Below, one piece after another: positions 18,781 through 27,880 of a DNA stretch of 64,000 nt. The stretch's first letter is position 1, and each line of letters begins with the position of its first letter. Position numbers and translations under genes: made by a program. The stretch spans positions 1 to 64,000 of the forward strand of contig CAWBLP010000004.1 of NCBI GenBank assembly GCA_963789495.1, written 5' to 3'. The notes below the pieces were generated by a model that was given only the letters and a program-made list of their open reading frames with translations, was not told the DNA's origin and did no database searches. The stretch is from CAWBLP01 sp963789495 (lineage in GTDB: Bacteria > Pseudomonadota > Alphaproteobacteria > Acetobacterales > Acetobacteraceae).

Positions 18781-19998
18781 TAGTGTCCTGAGTTCCTAAA
18801 TCCGTCGCATCAGCGATTCGAAAACTGCACTGCGGTCGATTCGGCGTGACTTGCGAGGCTCTGTCGTCTTGGAGACGGAGAGCAGGCATGGCGGGACGCA
18901 GGCTGGAAGCGCTGAATGTAACGGATGCGGAGAGATCTGAGCTGATGGCGCTGGCCGCCCGGCCCAAGACCTCGCAGGCTCTTGCGGCTCGTGCCCGCAT
19001 CGTTCTGGCCTGCGCCGAGGGTCTGGAAAACCAGGCGGTTGGTCAGCAGCTTGGGGCGCATCCACAAACCGTCGGCAAATGGCGCCGCCGGTTTCTGGCG
19101 CAGCGGGTCGAGGGTTTGCGCGACGAGCCGCGGCCCGGAGCGCCGCGCACGATCGAGGATAAACGGATCGAAGCGGTGATCACCCGCACGCTGGAGAGTA
19201 AGCCCGAGGCGGCGACCCACTGGAGTTCGCGTGGCATGGCGCGAGACACCGGCTTGTCGGTCAGCACGGTGCAGCGGATTTGGCGCGCCTTCGGGCTGAA
19301 GCCGCATCGGCAGGAGACATTCAAGCTCTCCACTGATCCCGACTTCGTGGCCAAGGTGCGCGATGTGGTGGGGTTGTATGTTTCCCCTCCCGAGCATGCC
19401 GTGGTGCTCTGCGTTGACGAAAAGTCGCAGATCCAGGCGCTGGACCGCAGCCAGACCGTGTTTCCGATGCGACCTGGTCAGCCTGAGCGGCGCAGTCACG
19501 ATTACGTCCGGCACGGTACGACCTCGCTGTTCGCGGCACTTGACGTCGCTACCGGAGCAATCATCGGCAAATGCTATCCGCGCCACCGCGCGACCGAGTT
19601 CCGTCAATTCCTGGACGAGATCGAGGCTGCGGTACCGACCGGGCTGGATGTGCATCTGGTCTGGGACAACTACGCGACGCACAAGACCGCGCTGATCCGC
19701 GACTGGCTGGCAAAGCGCCCGCGCTGGCATGTCCACCTGACCCCGACAAGCAGCTCCTGGCTGAACCAGGTCGAGCGCTTTTTCGCACTGCTGACCGACC
19801 GGAAGATCAGGCGCGGCGTGCATCGCAGCGTCGATGAGCTGGAAGCTGCGATCAACGCCTTTCTCGATCACCACAATGCCAACCCAAAGCCATTCCGGTG
19901 GGTCAAATCCGCCGACGACATCCTCGACGCCATAGAACGATTTTGCACCTACAACACTTCAACGACATGATGCGGTGGTCTTATGGTTCAGGACACTA
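18781..19998 (+). mobile_element. IS630-family insertion sequence (first)
   Basis: Inverted repeats GTGTCCTGA... and ...TCAGGACAC are flanked by TA at 18781-18782 and 19997-19998, the TA duplication typical of IS630/Tc1. One intact transposase gene lies inside. The target TA is part of the TAG stop codon of the leftward neighbouring gene, and the duplication regenerates the stop on both sides. Confidence 0.88.
18888..19970 (+). CDS. IS630-family transposase
   Basis: The protein begins MAGRRLEALNVTDAERSEL, with an HTH_23/29-like N-terminal half (GQQLGAHPQTVGKWRRRF) and a DDE_3 catalytic domain. Acidic residues lie in LCVDEKSQIQALDR, LVWDNYATHK and SSSWLNQVERFF. It is about 360 residues, a full-length IS630 enzyme. 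An in-frame start 14 codons upstream is less likely because it lies within the IS end region. Confidence 0.9.
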   Translation: MAGRRLEALNVTDAERSELMALAARPKTSQALAARARIVLACAEGLENQAVGQQLGAHPQTVGKWRRRFLAQRVEGLRDEPRPGAPRTIEDKRIEAVITRTLESKPEAATHWSSRGMARDTGLSVSTVQRIWRAFGLKPHRQETFKLSTDPDFVAKVRDVVGLYVSPPEHAVVLCVDEKSQIQALDRSQTVFPMRPGQPERRSHDYVRHGTTSLFAALDVATGAIIGKCYPRHRATEFRQFLDEIEAAVPTGLDVHLVWDNYATHKTALIRDWLAKRPRWHVHLTPTSSSWLNQVERFFALLTDRKIRRGVHRSVDELEAAINAFLDHHNANPKPFRWVKSADDILDAIERFCTYNTSTT

Positions 19999-20498
19999 GC
20001 GCGAATTCAGCTTCCGCTTCGCGCGCGACAAGCGGTCCTTCAGCCCGGAAATGGGCGCCTCTTTGAGGGCGCCGGTCTTGGGGAAGAATATCTTGCCGTC
20101 GGCAATATCGTCGACCACTTGGCGCCGGTCGTGGGCCGCCTCCAGCTCCCGCTGAAGCTCCCGTTCCGTGATCTTGGGCCGCGCACGGACCAGATCGATG
20201 ATGAGGCGTTGCAGGGCGTCCGGCTTCGCTGCCTTGCCGCCAAGGCTCGAGAGGTTCTGTTGGCTGCGCCGCAGCAATATCGGATGCCCAAGAGCGCCTC
20301 CGCGTCCTGAAGCGCCGCCTCGAATGATCTCTGAAGCCTGACCGGAATGAGCCGGTTGGCTTCGCGTTACAGACCGGCCATAGCAAGGTGCAGCACGTCG
20401 GGGTCCTGTAGCCGACGCTCGGCTTCCGCCGATTCGCGTCGCCAAAACTCAGCGTTTCGACGGTTCAAGTCGGCTGCGGTGGGCGGCGTAATGGGCAT
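19996..20498 (-). pseudogene. Decayed hypothetical gene, possibly phage-associated
   Basis: An N-terminal piece (20367-20498) begins MPITPPTAADLNRRNAEFW and ends at an in-frame TAA. The same frame then continues REANRLIPVRLQRSFEAALQDA. After a shift near 20285-20295 the other frame gives KPDALQRLIIDLVRARPKI and ISGLKDRLSRAKRKLNSR, ending at TAG (19996-19998). The pieces read as one ~165-residue protein broken by a nonsense codon and a frameshift. Its position before the methylase suggests phage origin. The function is unknown to me. Confidence 0.5.
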
Positions 20499-20767
20499 AT
20501 TCGGCGCTCCCGGGCGATCGAATCGTTGGGCCGACCTACTAAGTGGTGCGACTGTCCCTGCATGGAACCCGGGGCTGACCTCACCGCATCGGGCAGGCTC
20601 ACAACCCTGGCTCCTCAGCCCGGGGCTCGGAAACCAGCCCCTCCCCACGCGCCCAAGCCGGGCGGATGGGCCGCCTATCGGCGGCGCGACCAGAAGGCAG
20701 CCGATCCGCGAGCGGCCCGGCGTGTTCCCTGTTCCGTGCGCCGAAATTCCCTGCTCCGGCGCTTAGG
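20499..20767. other. Intergenic region with AGGGAATTT-type inverted motif
   Basis: I see no gene here. Near its right end an inverted repeat AAATTCCCT/AGGGAATTT separated by 12 nt was then hit by IS66. A related imperfect palindrome lies at about 22540-22573, beyond the IS66 element. Confidence 0.45.
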
Positions 20768-20775
20768 GAATTTTC
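20768..20775 (+). repeat. 8-bp target duplication of IS66 (left)
   Basis: GAATTTTC, repeated exactly at 22466-22473 on the other side of the element. Eight-base duplications are standard for IS66. Confidence 0.88.
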
Positions 20776-22465
20776 GTAACCGGGGCAAAACCCCGGGCGG
20801 ATTGCATTTTAGGGCTTCCCCGACGCGGACGAGTACGATTCGCTCGCCGCATGTCACCGCCCACTGATCCGTCGGGTCTGCCGCACGCCGAGCTGGAAGC
20901 TCTGGTGGTTGAGCTGCTGGGCGAGGTGTCGGAGCTGAAGCAACTGGTGGCGGCACAGCGCGATGAGATCGCCTGGCTGAAGGGCCTCAAGGGTCGCCCA
21001 TCGATCAAGCCGAGCGGCATGGAGAAGGGCACCGAGCCGAAGCGCGGCGGCAAGCGGGGCAAACGCCGCGGCCGCGGCAAGGTGACACCGCGGGTCACAC
21101 CGCAGACCGAGGTGCTGCGGGTGGCGCATCCGCCGGGTTCGCAGTTCAAGGGCTACGAGCCGTATCGAGTGCAGGAGCTGGTGCTCACGGCACGGGCGGT
21201 GCGCTACCGCCGCGAGCGCTGGCTGACGCCGCAAGGCGAGACCATCGTGGCGCCGCTGCCCAGTGGCATCCGCGGCCATTTCGGGCCGGAGCTGCGGCGC
21301 TTCGTGCTGATGCAGTACCACCAGGGCCAGGTGACCGTCGAGCGTTTGGTCACACAGCTTCAGGCGATCGGCGTCAGTATCTCGAAGCGGCAGGTCATGC
21401 GCCTGCTGATCGATGGACAAGATGACTTCCTGGTGGAGAGCTGCGAGGTGCTACGTGCCGGACTGGCGACAGCGGACTGGGTCACCGTCGATGACACCGG
21501 CGCGCGCCATCGCGGCGCCAATGCCGTCTGCACGCAAATCGGCAACGACACGTTCGCCTGGTTCGGCACAACGGGCAGCAAGAGTCGCCGGAACTTTCTT
21601 GACCTGCTGCGTGCCGGTCACACCGATTACGTGATCAACGATGCGGCGCTGGACTATATGCATGAGCATGCCCTGGCCGGACCGCTCATCCAGCGACTGG
21701 CAACACATGGGCAGCGGCAGTTCGCCGATCAGACCGCCTGGATGCGCCATCTTGAGCAGCTCGGCATGACCGGTCTGCCGGTGACGCCCGATCCGGTGCG
21801 CGTCGCCACAGAAGCTGCGCTGTGGGGCGCGGTGAGCGCACACGGGTTTCTCTGCGAGGCGGTCATAGTCAGCGACGATGCCGGGCAGTTCAACATCGGC
21901 CAGCATGCGCTGTGCTGGATCCACGCCGAACGCCTGGTGCACAAGCTGGAGACCTTTACCGACCAGCAGCGTGCCGCCCAGCAGCATATCCGCGGGCTGA
22001 TCTGGTGGTATTATGCCGACCTGAAGCTCTACCGGCGTGAACCGACGCCACGCCGACGCCGTGAAATGCGGGGGCGGTTCGACCGCATCTTTCACCGACG
22101 TACCGGCTTCGCCACTCTGGACCGCCTGCTCCAGCGGCTGCACGCCAACAAGGCCGAGTTACTGATGGTGCTCGACCATCCCGAGATCCCGCTGCACACC
22201 AACGGTTCGGAAAACGACATCCGCTGTCAGGTGACAAAGCGCAAAGTCAGCGGCGGAACCCACAGCGATATCGGCCGAGACTGCCGCGACGCTTTCCTCG
22301 GGCTCGCCAAGACCTGCACCAAGCTCGGCATCGCATTGTGGGACTATCTCGGTGCCAGGCTCAGCATCTCAGGTGCTCCCGCCGTCCCGCACCTTCCCAG
22401 CCTCATCCGCCGCCGTGGCCAACCCGCCTGAAAACACCACTCGCCCGGGATTTTGCCCCGGTTAC
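20776..22465 (+). mobile_element. IS66-family insertion sequence
   Basis: This 1690-bp element has GTAACCGGGGCAAAA...TTTTGCCCCGGTTAC ends, starting with the GTAA/TTAC tips typical of IS66, and a perfect 8-bp duplication. It carries one transposase gene and no tnpA/tnpB accessory genes, as in the ISBst12-like subgroup. Confidence 0.92.
20851..22431 (+). CDS. IS66-family transposase (ISBst12-like)
   Basis: This 526-residue protein has an N-terminal leucine-zipper-like helix (ELEALVVELLGEVSELKQL), a basic linker (KRGGKRGKRRGRGK) and a DDE_Tnp_IS66 catalytic region. Acidic positions lie in DWVTVDDTGARH, AVIVSDDAGQF and NGSENDIRCQ. It is intact and full length. No accessory IS66 genes are nearby. 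Confidence 0.9.
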   Translation: MSPPTDPSGLPHAELEALVVELLGEVSELKQLVAAQRDEIAWLKGLKGRPSIKPSGMEKGTEPKRGGKRGKRRGRGKVTPRVTPQTEVLRVAHPPGSQFKGYEPYRVQELVLTARAVRYRRERWLTPQGETIVAPLPSGIRGHFGPELRRFVLMQYHQGQVTVERLVTQLQAIGVSISKRQVMRLLIDGQDDFLVESCEVLRAGLATADWVTVDDTGARHRGANAVCTQIGNDTFAWFGTTGSKSRRNFLDLLRAGHTDYVINDAALDYMHEHALAGPLIQRLATHGQRQFADQTAWMRHLEQLGMTGLPVTPDPVRVATEAALWGAVSAHGFLCEAVIVSDDAGQFNIGQHALCWIHAERLVHKLETFTDQQRAAQQHIRGLIWWYYADLKLYRREPTPRRRREMRGRFDRIFHRRTGFATLDRLLQRLHANKAELLMVLDHPEIPLHTNGSENDIRCQVTKRKVSGGTHSDIGRDCRDAFLGLAKTCTKLGIALWDYLGARLSISGAPAVPHLPSLIRRRGQPA

Positions 22466-22473
22466 GAATTTTC
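22466..22473 (+). repeat. 8-bp target duplication of IS66 (right)
   Basis: GAATTTTC, identical to 20768-20775. Confidence 0.88.
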
Positions 22474-22574
22474 GGGACAACCTATTGATCAAACGTGTCT
22501 TTTTCGGGGGTCCCAGTCCGCCAGACCTGACGTAATGGCCGAAATTCCTTGTTCTTTCCCAGAAAACAGGGAAT

Positions 22575-23074
22575 GAGAGACCGTTTCGCTCCAGACTGCG
22601 TCCACAGCACAAATTCATCGTCCCAGATCCGCGATTGCACCGCCGCGGCGGTGGCGGGATCGGTCGAGCTGCCCTCGATCAACCCGATGCGTGAGGCCAT
22701 CGGATGCGCTTCGATTGCGACGCGGTTATACACGCGAATGTCGATATCGATGCCGATCGCGCGACCCGGCCCATGGCCGCGAACAGGCTGGCGTAGAATA
22801 CCAGCGATCCGCCATGCGCGACGCCGGTTTCGACAACCACATCCGGGCGCAGGCGCCAGATCATCTCCTGGATGCGCACCATGTCTTCCGGCAACTGGAT
22901 GATCGGTCGTCCCATCCAGGTGAAGCCGTAGACATATTTCACGTCCCAGCCGCAACGCAGCCACGCGGCGGAAACCGCCTCGAAAGCCTCTGCGGTATCG
23001 AGTGCGAGTTCGTCCCGCGACCCATCCGGCCGTTGGACAATCACCCGATTGCCGACCTCATCGATCGTGAGCAC
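22575..23074 (-). pseudogene. Cephalosporin-hydroxylase-like (CmcI family) gene, truncated and frameshifted
   Basis: The gene starts GTG at 23074 (LTIDEVGNRVIVQRPDG) and contains YVYGFTWMGRPIIQLPED and DVVVETGVAHGGSL, the SAM-binding-like glycine motif of CmcI/rhamnosyl O-methyltransferase-like proteins. A base is missing near 22765-22771, after which IGIDIDIRVYNRVAIEAHP continues in another frame. The 3' part is lost where the repeat-rich stretch near 22575 begins. It overlaps the upstream epimerase gene by 34 bp, so it belonged to the same operon. The exact 3' boundary is uncertain. Confidence 0.6.
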
Positions 23075-23892
23075 TGGCCCCTCTCCGCGAACGGAAGGAG
23101 TATGCGTATGTCTGCTGAAAGATCACTTAACGCAGCACCGAATTCGGCGGTGATTCGCGTGATGTCGATCACTGGGAAGGCGATACGGGGCGCCTCGGTC
23201 TGAAACCCGGTCTGCCAGCCGAACGCATCCTGCAGAACGGCGGCCAGTTCGCCATGCGCCGTGTTATGACCGGCGGCCAGATTATACAGCCGTTGCTCGC
23301 CTCGGGTTGCGAGCCGCGGCAGCATGCGCAGCACCTCGTCGAGCGCCACATAATCCTTGGCGGAGGCGGCAGCCTGGCGAAACTGCACGCCGCCAGTTGC
23401 GAGCCCTTCCTGCAACACCTGCCCCAGAAATGTATCGGTGCCCATGTTCGGCCCGTACACATTCGACAGCCGCACGACGCGCACCGTTGGCCTCGGGTCA
23501 CTCAGGCACAGCGACTCGCCGGCAAGCTTGGTGATGTTGTAGAGGTCCGATGGTTCGGTCGGCATGCAGAGCAACGGCGCACCCTCGGTGGTCACCGTGG
23601 CACGCGCGTACACCCGGGTGGACGACAGGAACAGGAAGGACTCGCATTGCAACGTGCTCAGGCAGTGCGCCGTAATGCCGACATGAGCCTCGGCGGTGTC
23701 CTGCCGGCGCACCCGGAAGTCCCCTGTCAGGCCAATGCAATCGATGACATGCCCGGCGGAGCGGTGGGTCGCCAGCAGGGCCGGCAAAGACGCTCGGGTA
23801 ACGCCATGCACAATATGCCCGCAGCGTTCGAGATGTGTGACCAACGCGTGGCCAACATAGCCGCCGGCGCCAAGGACGGTGAAGTGCATCAT
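23041..23892 (-). CDS. NAD-dependent epimerase/dehydratase
   Basis: This extended-SDR protein starts MMHFTVLGAGGYVGHAL with the Rossmann GxGGYxG motif. The catalytic triad is visible as FLSSTRVYA (Ser) and DLYNITKLAGE (Tyr-x-x-x-Lys), followed by RLSNVYGPNMGTDTF. The start is taken at the ATG overlapping the stop of the upstream acyltransferase (ATGA). The likely role is nucleotide-sugar modification for the neighbouring glycosyltransferase-like gene. The substrate cannot be told from sequence. Confidence 0.8.
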   Translation of the reverse strand: MMHFTVLGAGGYVGHALVTHLERCGHIVHGVTRASLPALLATHRSAGHVIDCIGLTGDFRVRRQDTAEAHVGITAHCLSTLQCESFLFLSSTRVYARATVTTEGAPLLCMPTEPSDLYNITKLAGESLCLSDPRPTVRVVRLSNVYGPNMGTDTFLGQVLQEGLATGGVQFRQAAASAKDYVALDEVLRMLPRLATRGEQRLYNLAAGHNTAHGELAAVLQDAFGWQTGFQTEAPRIAFPVIDITRITAEFGAALSDLSADIRILLPFAERGQCSRSMRSAIG

Positions 23893-24389
23893 GGGGCGGG
23901 GCGCCGTCGCCAGCCACGGATCGTGGCGGGTGTACCCAGGGCGATGCAATAAGCGGGAAGCAATCCGCGCACCAGCGAGGCAGCACCGATGACAACGCCG
24001 TCCTCCACGATAGCGCCGTCCACCAGGACGGTGTTGGCACCGATCCAGACGTCGTCGCCGATGGCGATGCCGCCGCGGCTGGTCTGAAAACCTTGATCCC
24101 GGATCGGCCGGTCAGGGTCATCGAACGCGTGATTGGTCGGAGCAAGCGTGCAATTGGCGGCGATCAGGACGTTGCGACCGATGCGGACGCCATTTCCGGT
24201 ATACAGCACGCAGCCGGCATTGATGACGCTGCCACGGCCAACTACCACATCGCCGCTGCCGCCCGCCGGCTTTATCTTGACGAAGGAGTCGATGATCACG
24301 TCATCCTCGATGATGATGCGGCTGCCGCGCACCGAATCCTCGATATCGGCGAGGTGAGAGATGCGGGCGGACGGTGCGATGTACAACAT
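23889..24389 (-). CDS. Left-handed beta-helix acyltransferase
   Basis: The ~166-residue protein begins MLYIAPSARISHLADIEDS and has the hexapeptide repeats of the LbetaH/CysE-LacA-NodL fold (IIIEDDVIIDSFVKI, VRIGRNVLIAANCT, IAIGDDVWIGANT). The conserved catalytic-type His is in APTNHAFDDPD. Such enzymes acetylate sugars. It starts 2 bp after the stop of the O-GlcNAc transferase homologue and overlaps the epimerase by four bases, so the three are co-translated. Confidence 0.85.
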   Translation of the reverse strand: MLYIAPSARISHLADIEDSVRGSRIIIEDDVIIDSFVKIKPAGGSGDVVVGRGSVINAGCVLYTGNGVRIGRNVLIAANCTLAPTNHAFDDPDRPIRDQGFQTSRGGIAIGDDVWIGANTVLVDGAIVEDGVVIGAASLVRGLLPAYCIALGTPATIRGWRRRPAP

Positions 24390-24391
24390 CG

Positions 24392-26410
24392 CTATTCGGC
24401 GGCGAGCCGCAGCGCCGGATCGTCCGCCCGCCAGGCGTCCCACAATTCGCGAAACGCGGTCTCGACGGCGCGGGCGAGGCCGGCGGGATCGTGCAGCGGC
24501 GATGCGAGGAAGCGTGGGCGGAGACCCGCACGCAGAGCGGCGAGAGCATCGAGATCGGACGCCGCGGCGACGGCACGCGCCACATAGGCATCGACATCCT
24601 GCGTCACCCAATCATCCAGCTCCACCGCGTGCAGGATCGCGGCACCGAACCGGCCGACGCTCGGCCGTCCCGCCAGCGTGACCACGGGCACGCCCTGGTA
24701 GAGCGCCTCGATCGTGGTGGTGCCGGCGTTGTGCGGGAACGGGTCGAGCGCAATGTCGATCGTGCCGTACGCCTCCCAGGTGCGCGGCTGCGGCGTTGTG
24801 TAGATCAACTCCAACTGCTCCGCCGGCACGCCGTGGGCGGCGAAACGCGCCGAAAAATCCGCGTGTGCCGCAGCTTCGGCAAAGGGTGCGCTGTTGAGGA
24901 CGAGGCACGCATCCGGCACGGCGAGCAGGATGCGGGCCCATGCCGCGATGACCCCATCATTCAGGCGCACCGTGCGGCCGAAATAGCCGAAGGTGACGCG
25001 GCCGCCCGTCGCCGCGGGCAGCGGTGCTACCGCGGGCATCTCCTCGGGTGGACGGTAGGTCAGCGGAATGCGCGGCAGCCGGATCAGCCGCTCGCTGAAC
25101 AGCGTGTCCGCCTCGGGCGGGGCGAGCGCGTCGTCGGCCAGGAACGCGTCCATCGCCGACAGGCCGGAGGTGTAGCCATGCCCCAGCATGTATTCGATCT
25201 GCACCGGCGCCGGCTTGCGCGCGAACACCAGCAGCCGATTGCCGGCGGTGTGCCCGGCGAGGTCCACCAGCACGTCGATCTTGTCCTGGCGGATCTGTTC
25301 GGCCATCGCTTCGTCGGTCAGGCCGAGCGTCGGGCGCCAGTGATCGGCGAGGGCGCGGAAGCGACCGGTGGTGGCGTCCTCCACGGCCAGTTCGGCGTAG
25401 CAGAACAGTTCGATCTGGCTGTGGTCATGCGCGGCGAGCAGCGGTTCGGCGAACAGCGCCACGGCGTGCTGGCGGAAGTCGGGGGAGACGTAACCCACGC
25501 GGAGCCGGCGCCCTGGCGTATGGTCCAACGCGAAGTGCGCGGCTGGCGGGGCCAGTTTGCGTGCGTGCTGCGCGTCCCAGGCCTGGTATTCGGCAAAGAT
25601 CGCCCCGGCCGGCAGGTCGTCGCGGTAGTTCATCGCGAACAGCAGGTTGCCGTGACCTGTCGCGTAGTCCGGCCGCAGCGTCAGTGCCTGACGATAGCAC
25701 GCCTCCGTTTCCGCGTGCCGCCCCTGCATTTGCAGCGCAACCGCTAGGTTGCCGATCCAGCGATGCTCATCCGGAGCGATGGTGTGTGCATCCCGTGCCG
25801 CCGCCTCGGCCGCGATCGGGCACCCCGCGCGAAGGCACAATGCAGCGAGATTGCCATGCGCGGGCGCATGACGCGGGGCAACAGACAACGCGGATCGAAA
25901 TGCTTCGGCGGCGGGCTGAAACTGCTCGAGCCCAAGCCGCGCAACTCCCAGATTTGTGTGTGCCTCGGCGCAGTGGACCGCGAGATGGGCCGCGTGTGCG
26001 AAGCAGGTCGCGGCATCGGCAAGATGACCGCGCCGCTGCACCAGCGTACCGAGCGCATTCCACGCATCTGCATAATCCGGCCGAAGCGATAGCGCCGCAC
26101 GATAGGTGGATTCCGCGGCCTCCAGGCGATCCGAGGCCGCCAGCAGATTCCCCAGATTGTAATGCGCCGCAGGTAGCCGAGGATCGAGCGTAATGGCGCG
26201 ACGGTACGCGGCTTCAGCTTCTGCGTCGCGTCCCATCGTGCGCAACAGAGCCCTGAGATTCGAGTGGTCCGTCGCGTCCTTCAGCACCGGCCAGAGCCGC
26301 TTCAGCGCGCTGGCCGCGTCCAGTTTTCCGCCTTGCCAGGCAGCGAGTGCTGCCGTGGCATCGACCCGAGCCTGCAGCGATGCGGCATCTTTCGAGGCTC
26401 GGGTTGGCAT
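24392..26410 (-). CDS. TPR/O-GlcNAc transferase (SPINDLY-like, GT41)
   Basis: This 672-residue protein has N-terminal TPR repeats (about residues 35-270, for example AHYNLGNLLAASDRLEAAE and ALRPDYADAWNALG-type helices). The C-terminal GT41 catalytic half has GYVSPDFRQHAVALF, DVLVDLAGHTAGNR, KPAPVQIEYMLGHGYTSG, MDAFLADDAL and TFGYFGRTVRLND. GT41 enzymes transfer sugars to protein Ser/Thr (GlcNAc or fucose). It lies 17 bp downstream of a Ser/Thr-rich repeat protein and upstream of an acyltransferase and epimerase, which suggests it glycosylates that protein. The gene is intact. Cytoplasmic location is expected. Confidence 0.88.
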   Translation of the reverse strand: MPTRASKDAASLQARVDATAALAAWQGGKLDAASALKRLWPVLKDATDHSNLRALLRTMGRDAEAEAAYRRAITLDPRLPAAHYNLGNLLAASDRLEAAESTYRAALSLRPDYADAWNALGTLVQRRGHLADAATCFAHAAHLAVHCAEAHTNLGVARLGLEQFQPAAEAFRSALSVAPRHAPAHGNLAALCLRAGCPIAAEAAARDAHTIAPDEHRWIGNLAVALQMQGRHAETEACYRQALTLRPDYATGHGNLLFAMNYRDDLPAGAIFAEYQAWDAQHARKLAPPAAHFALDHTPGRRLRVGYVSPDFRQHAVALFAEPLLAAHDHSQIELFCYAELAVEDATTGRFRALADHWRPTLGLTDEAMAEQIRQDKIDVLVDLAGHTAGNRLLVFARKPAPVQIEYMLGHGYTSGLSAMDAFLADDALAPPEADTLFSERLIRLPRIPLTYRPPEEMPAVAPLPAATGGRVTFGYFGRTVRLNDGVIAAWARILLAVPDACLVLNSAPFAEAAAHADFSARFAAHGVPAEQLELIYTTPQPRTWEAYGTIDIALDPFPHNAGTTTIEALYQGVPVVTLAGRPSVGRFGAAILHAVELDDWVTQDVDAYVARAVAAASDLDALAALRAGLRPRFLASPLHDPAGLARAVETAFRELWDAWRADDPALRLAAE

Positions 26411-26749
26411 GGCTCTCCAATAGCAGGTCAGACCTGCATGAAGCTGTTCGCGTCGTACGCCCAGGCAGCCGTGCCATTCGTCGTGATCGTGCCGATCAGT
26501 ACGCCGCCGCCTGAGAACGATCCGTCGGCGCTGTAATACAGACCTCCGGTATCCTCTTGGTAAACGAAGCCGCCTTTTCCACCGTTGGACAGCGAAGCGG
26601 CGAGCCGGGCCGTGGCATCCGCGACGTTCGTAAGATCCACGCCATCTACGATCCCGCCCGTCCCGATGTCGAAGGCATTAACCCCGAGGACCGCACTGTC
26701 TGTCGTATCCAGCGCAATCATGTCGCCCTGACCCGAGGAGAAGTTCTTA

Positions 26750-27878
26750 CTAACCAGACGCACAAATAGGTATCCTCCCGTATGGGAATCGGTTATGCTG
26801 TCGTCATGCCGTCGGACCATGATTTCCGCAAACTCCCGTCCTCAACCCAGGCCGAACTGCGACGTGTCGCGGTAAACATGGTGCTCTCCGGGACAAACCG
26901 GATCGATGTGGCCAGGGCGATCGGGGTCAATCGACGCTTCGTTGGGGAATGGGTTCGTGCCTTTGAGGCCACGGGAGAAGCGGCGTTGGCCGGTGGGCGG
27001 CGCGGCCGACGGCCAGGTGAGCAAAAAGCCCTCAACCGGCGCCAGGAAGCGACGATCCGTCGGCTGATCGTCGGGCGATGCCCCGATCAATTGAAACTCC
27101 CCTTCGCACTATGGACCCGCGAAGCGGTTGGCCAGCTGATCGAGCGTAAAGCCGGTATCCGCCTGTCCCCGACGGCCATCGGTACCTATCTTTCGGCCTG
27201 GAATCTGACCCCACAAAGGCCGATCCGGCGGGCGATGGAAAGGAGCGAGGCGGCGATCCAGACATGGATGAAACGCGAATACCCGGCGATCGCGAGACGA
27301 GCCCGAAAGGAAAAAGCTGAGATCCATTGGTCGGACGAAACTGGCATCTCGAACCAGGCCAATTACGGCCGGAGCTTCGCGCCGGCGGGCAAGACACCGG
27401 TGATACCGCGTCCGGCCACGCGATTTACCCAATCGATGATCTCCAGCGTGACCAACCAGGGCAAGTTGCGCTTCATGATCTATGATGGCGCACTGAATGC
27501 AGCGATTTTTCTGAAATTCCTGCGCCGGTTGATCAAAGACACGGACCGGAAACTGTTCGTGATCGTCGACAATCTACGTGTGCATCGGGCCAGGACCGTG
27601 GCGGCGTGGGTCGAAGAGAACAAGGATCGAATTAAACTTTTCTACCTGCCGCCGTACGCGCCGGAGCGGAACCCAGACGAATACGTCAACAACGACGTCA
27701 AACAAGGCATGGCACGGCGTGGCACGCCAATGAACAAGGCCGCGATGAGGGCTGGGCTGACAGCCCATATGCGCGGGCTACAGGGCAGGCGACATAAGGT
27801 GCGCGCATTCTTCCAGGCACCCGATGTCCGCTATGCCGCGTAAGCGCATCCGTGATACATATTTGGCCGACTGGTTAG
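26750..27878 (+). mobile_element. IS630-family insertion sequence (second) inside the repeat protein gene
   Basis: Inverted repeats CTAACCAGACGC... and the inverse of CTAACCAGTCGG share also AAATA-GTATC. TA is duplicated at 26748-26749 and 27879-27880. The element is 1129 bp, inserted in opposite orientation to the target gene. It is different from the IS630 at 18.8 kb. Confidence 0.9.
26782..27843 (+). CDS. IS630-family transposase (second type)
   Basis: The 353-residue protein has an HTH half (IDVARAIGVNRRFVGEWVRAFE; WTREAVGQLIERKAGIRLS) and a DDE_3 catalytic half with IHWSDETGISNQ, VIVDNLRVHRAR and YAPERNPDEYVNNDVK (D-D-E). A second start at MPSDHDFRKL (26806) is possible. The gene is intact and likely functional. 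Confidence 0.9.
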   Translation: MGIGYAVVMPSDHDFRKLPSSTQAELRRVAVNMVLSGTNRIDVARAIGVNRRFVGEWVRAFEATGEAALAGGRRGRRPGEQKALNRRQEATIRRLIVGRCPDQLKLPFALWTREAVGQLIERKAGIRLSPTAIGTYLSAWNLTPQRPIRRAMERSEAAIQTWMKREYPAIARRARKEKAEIHWSDETGISNQANYGRSFAPAGKTPVIPRPATRFTQSMISSVTNQGKLRFMIYDGALNAAIFLKFLRRLIKDTDRKLFVIVDNLRVHRARTVAAWVEENKDRIKLFYLPPYAPERNPDEYVNNDVKQGMARRGTPMNKAAMRAGLTAHMRGLQGRRHKVRAFFQAPDVRYAA

Positions 27879-27880
27879 TA

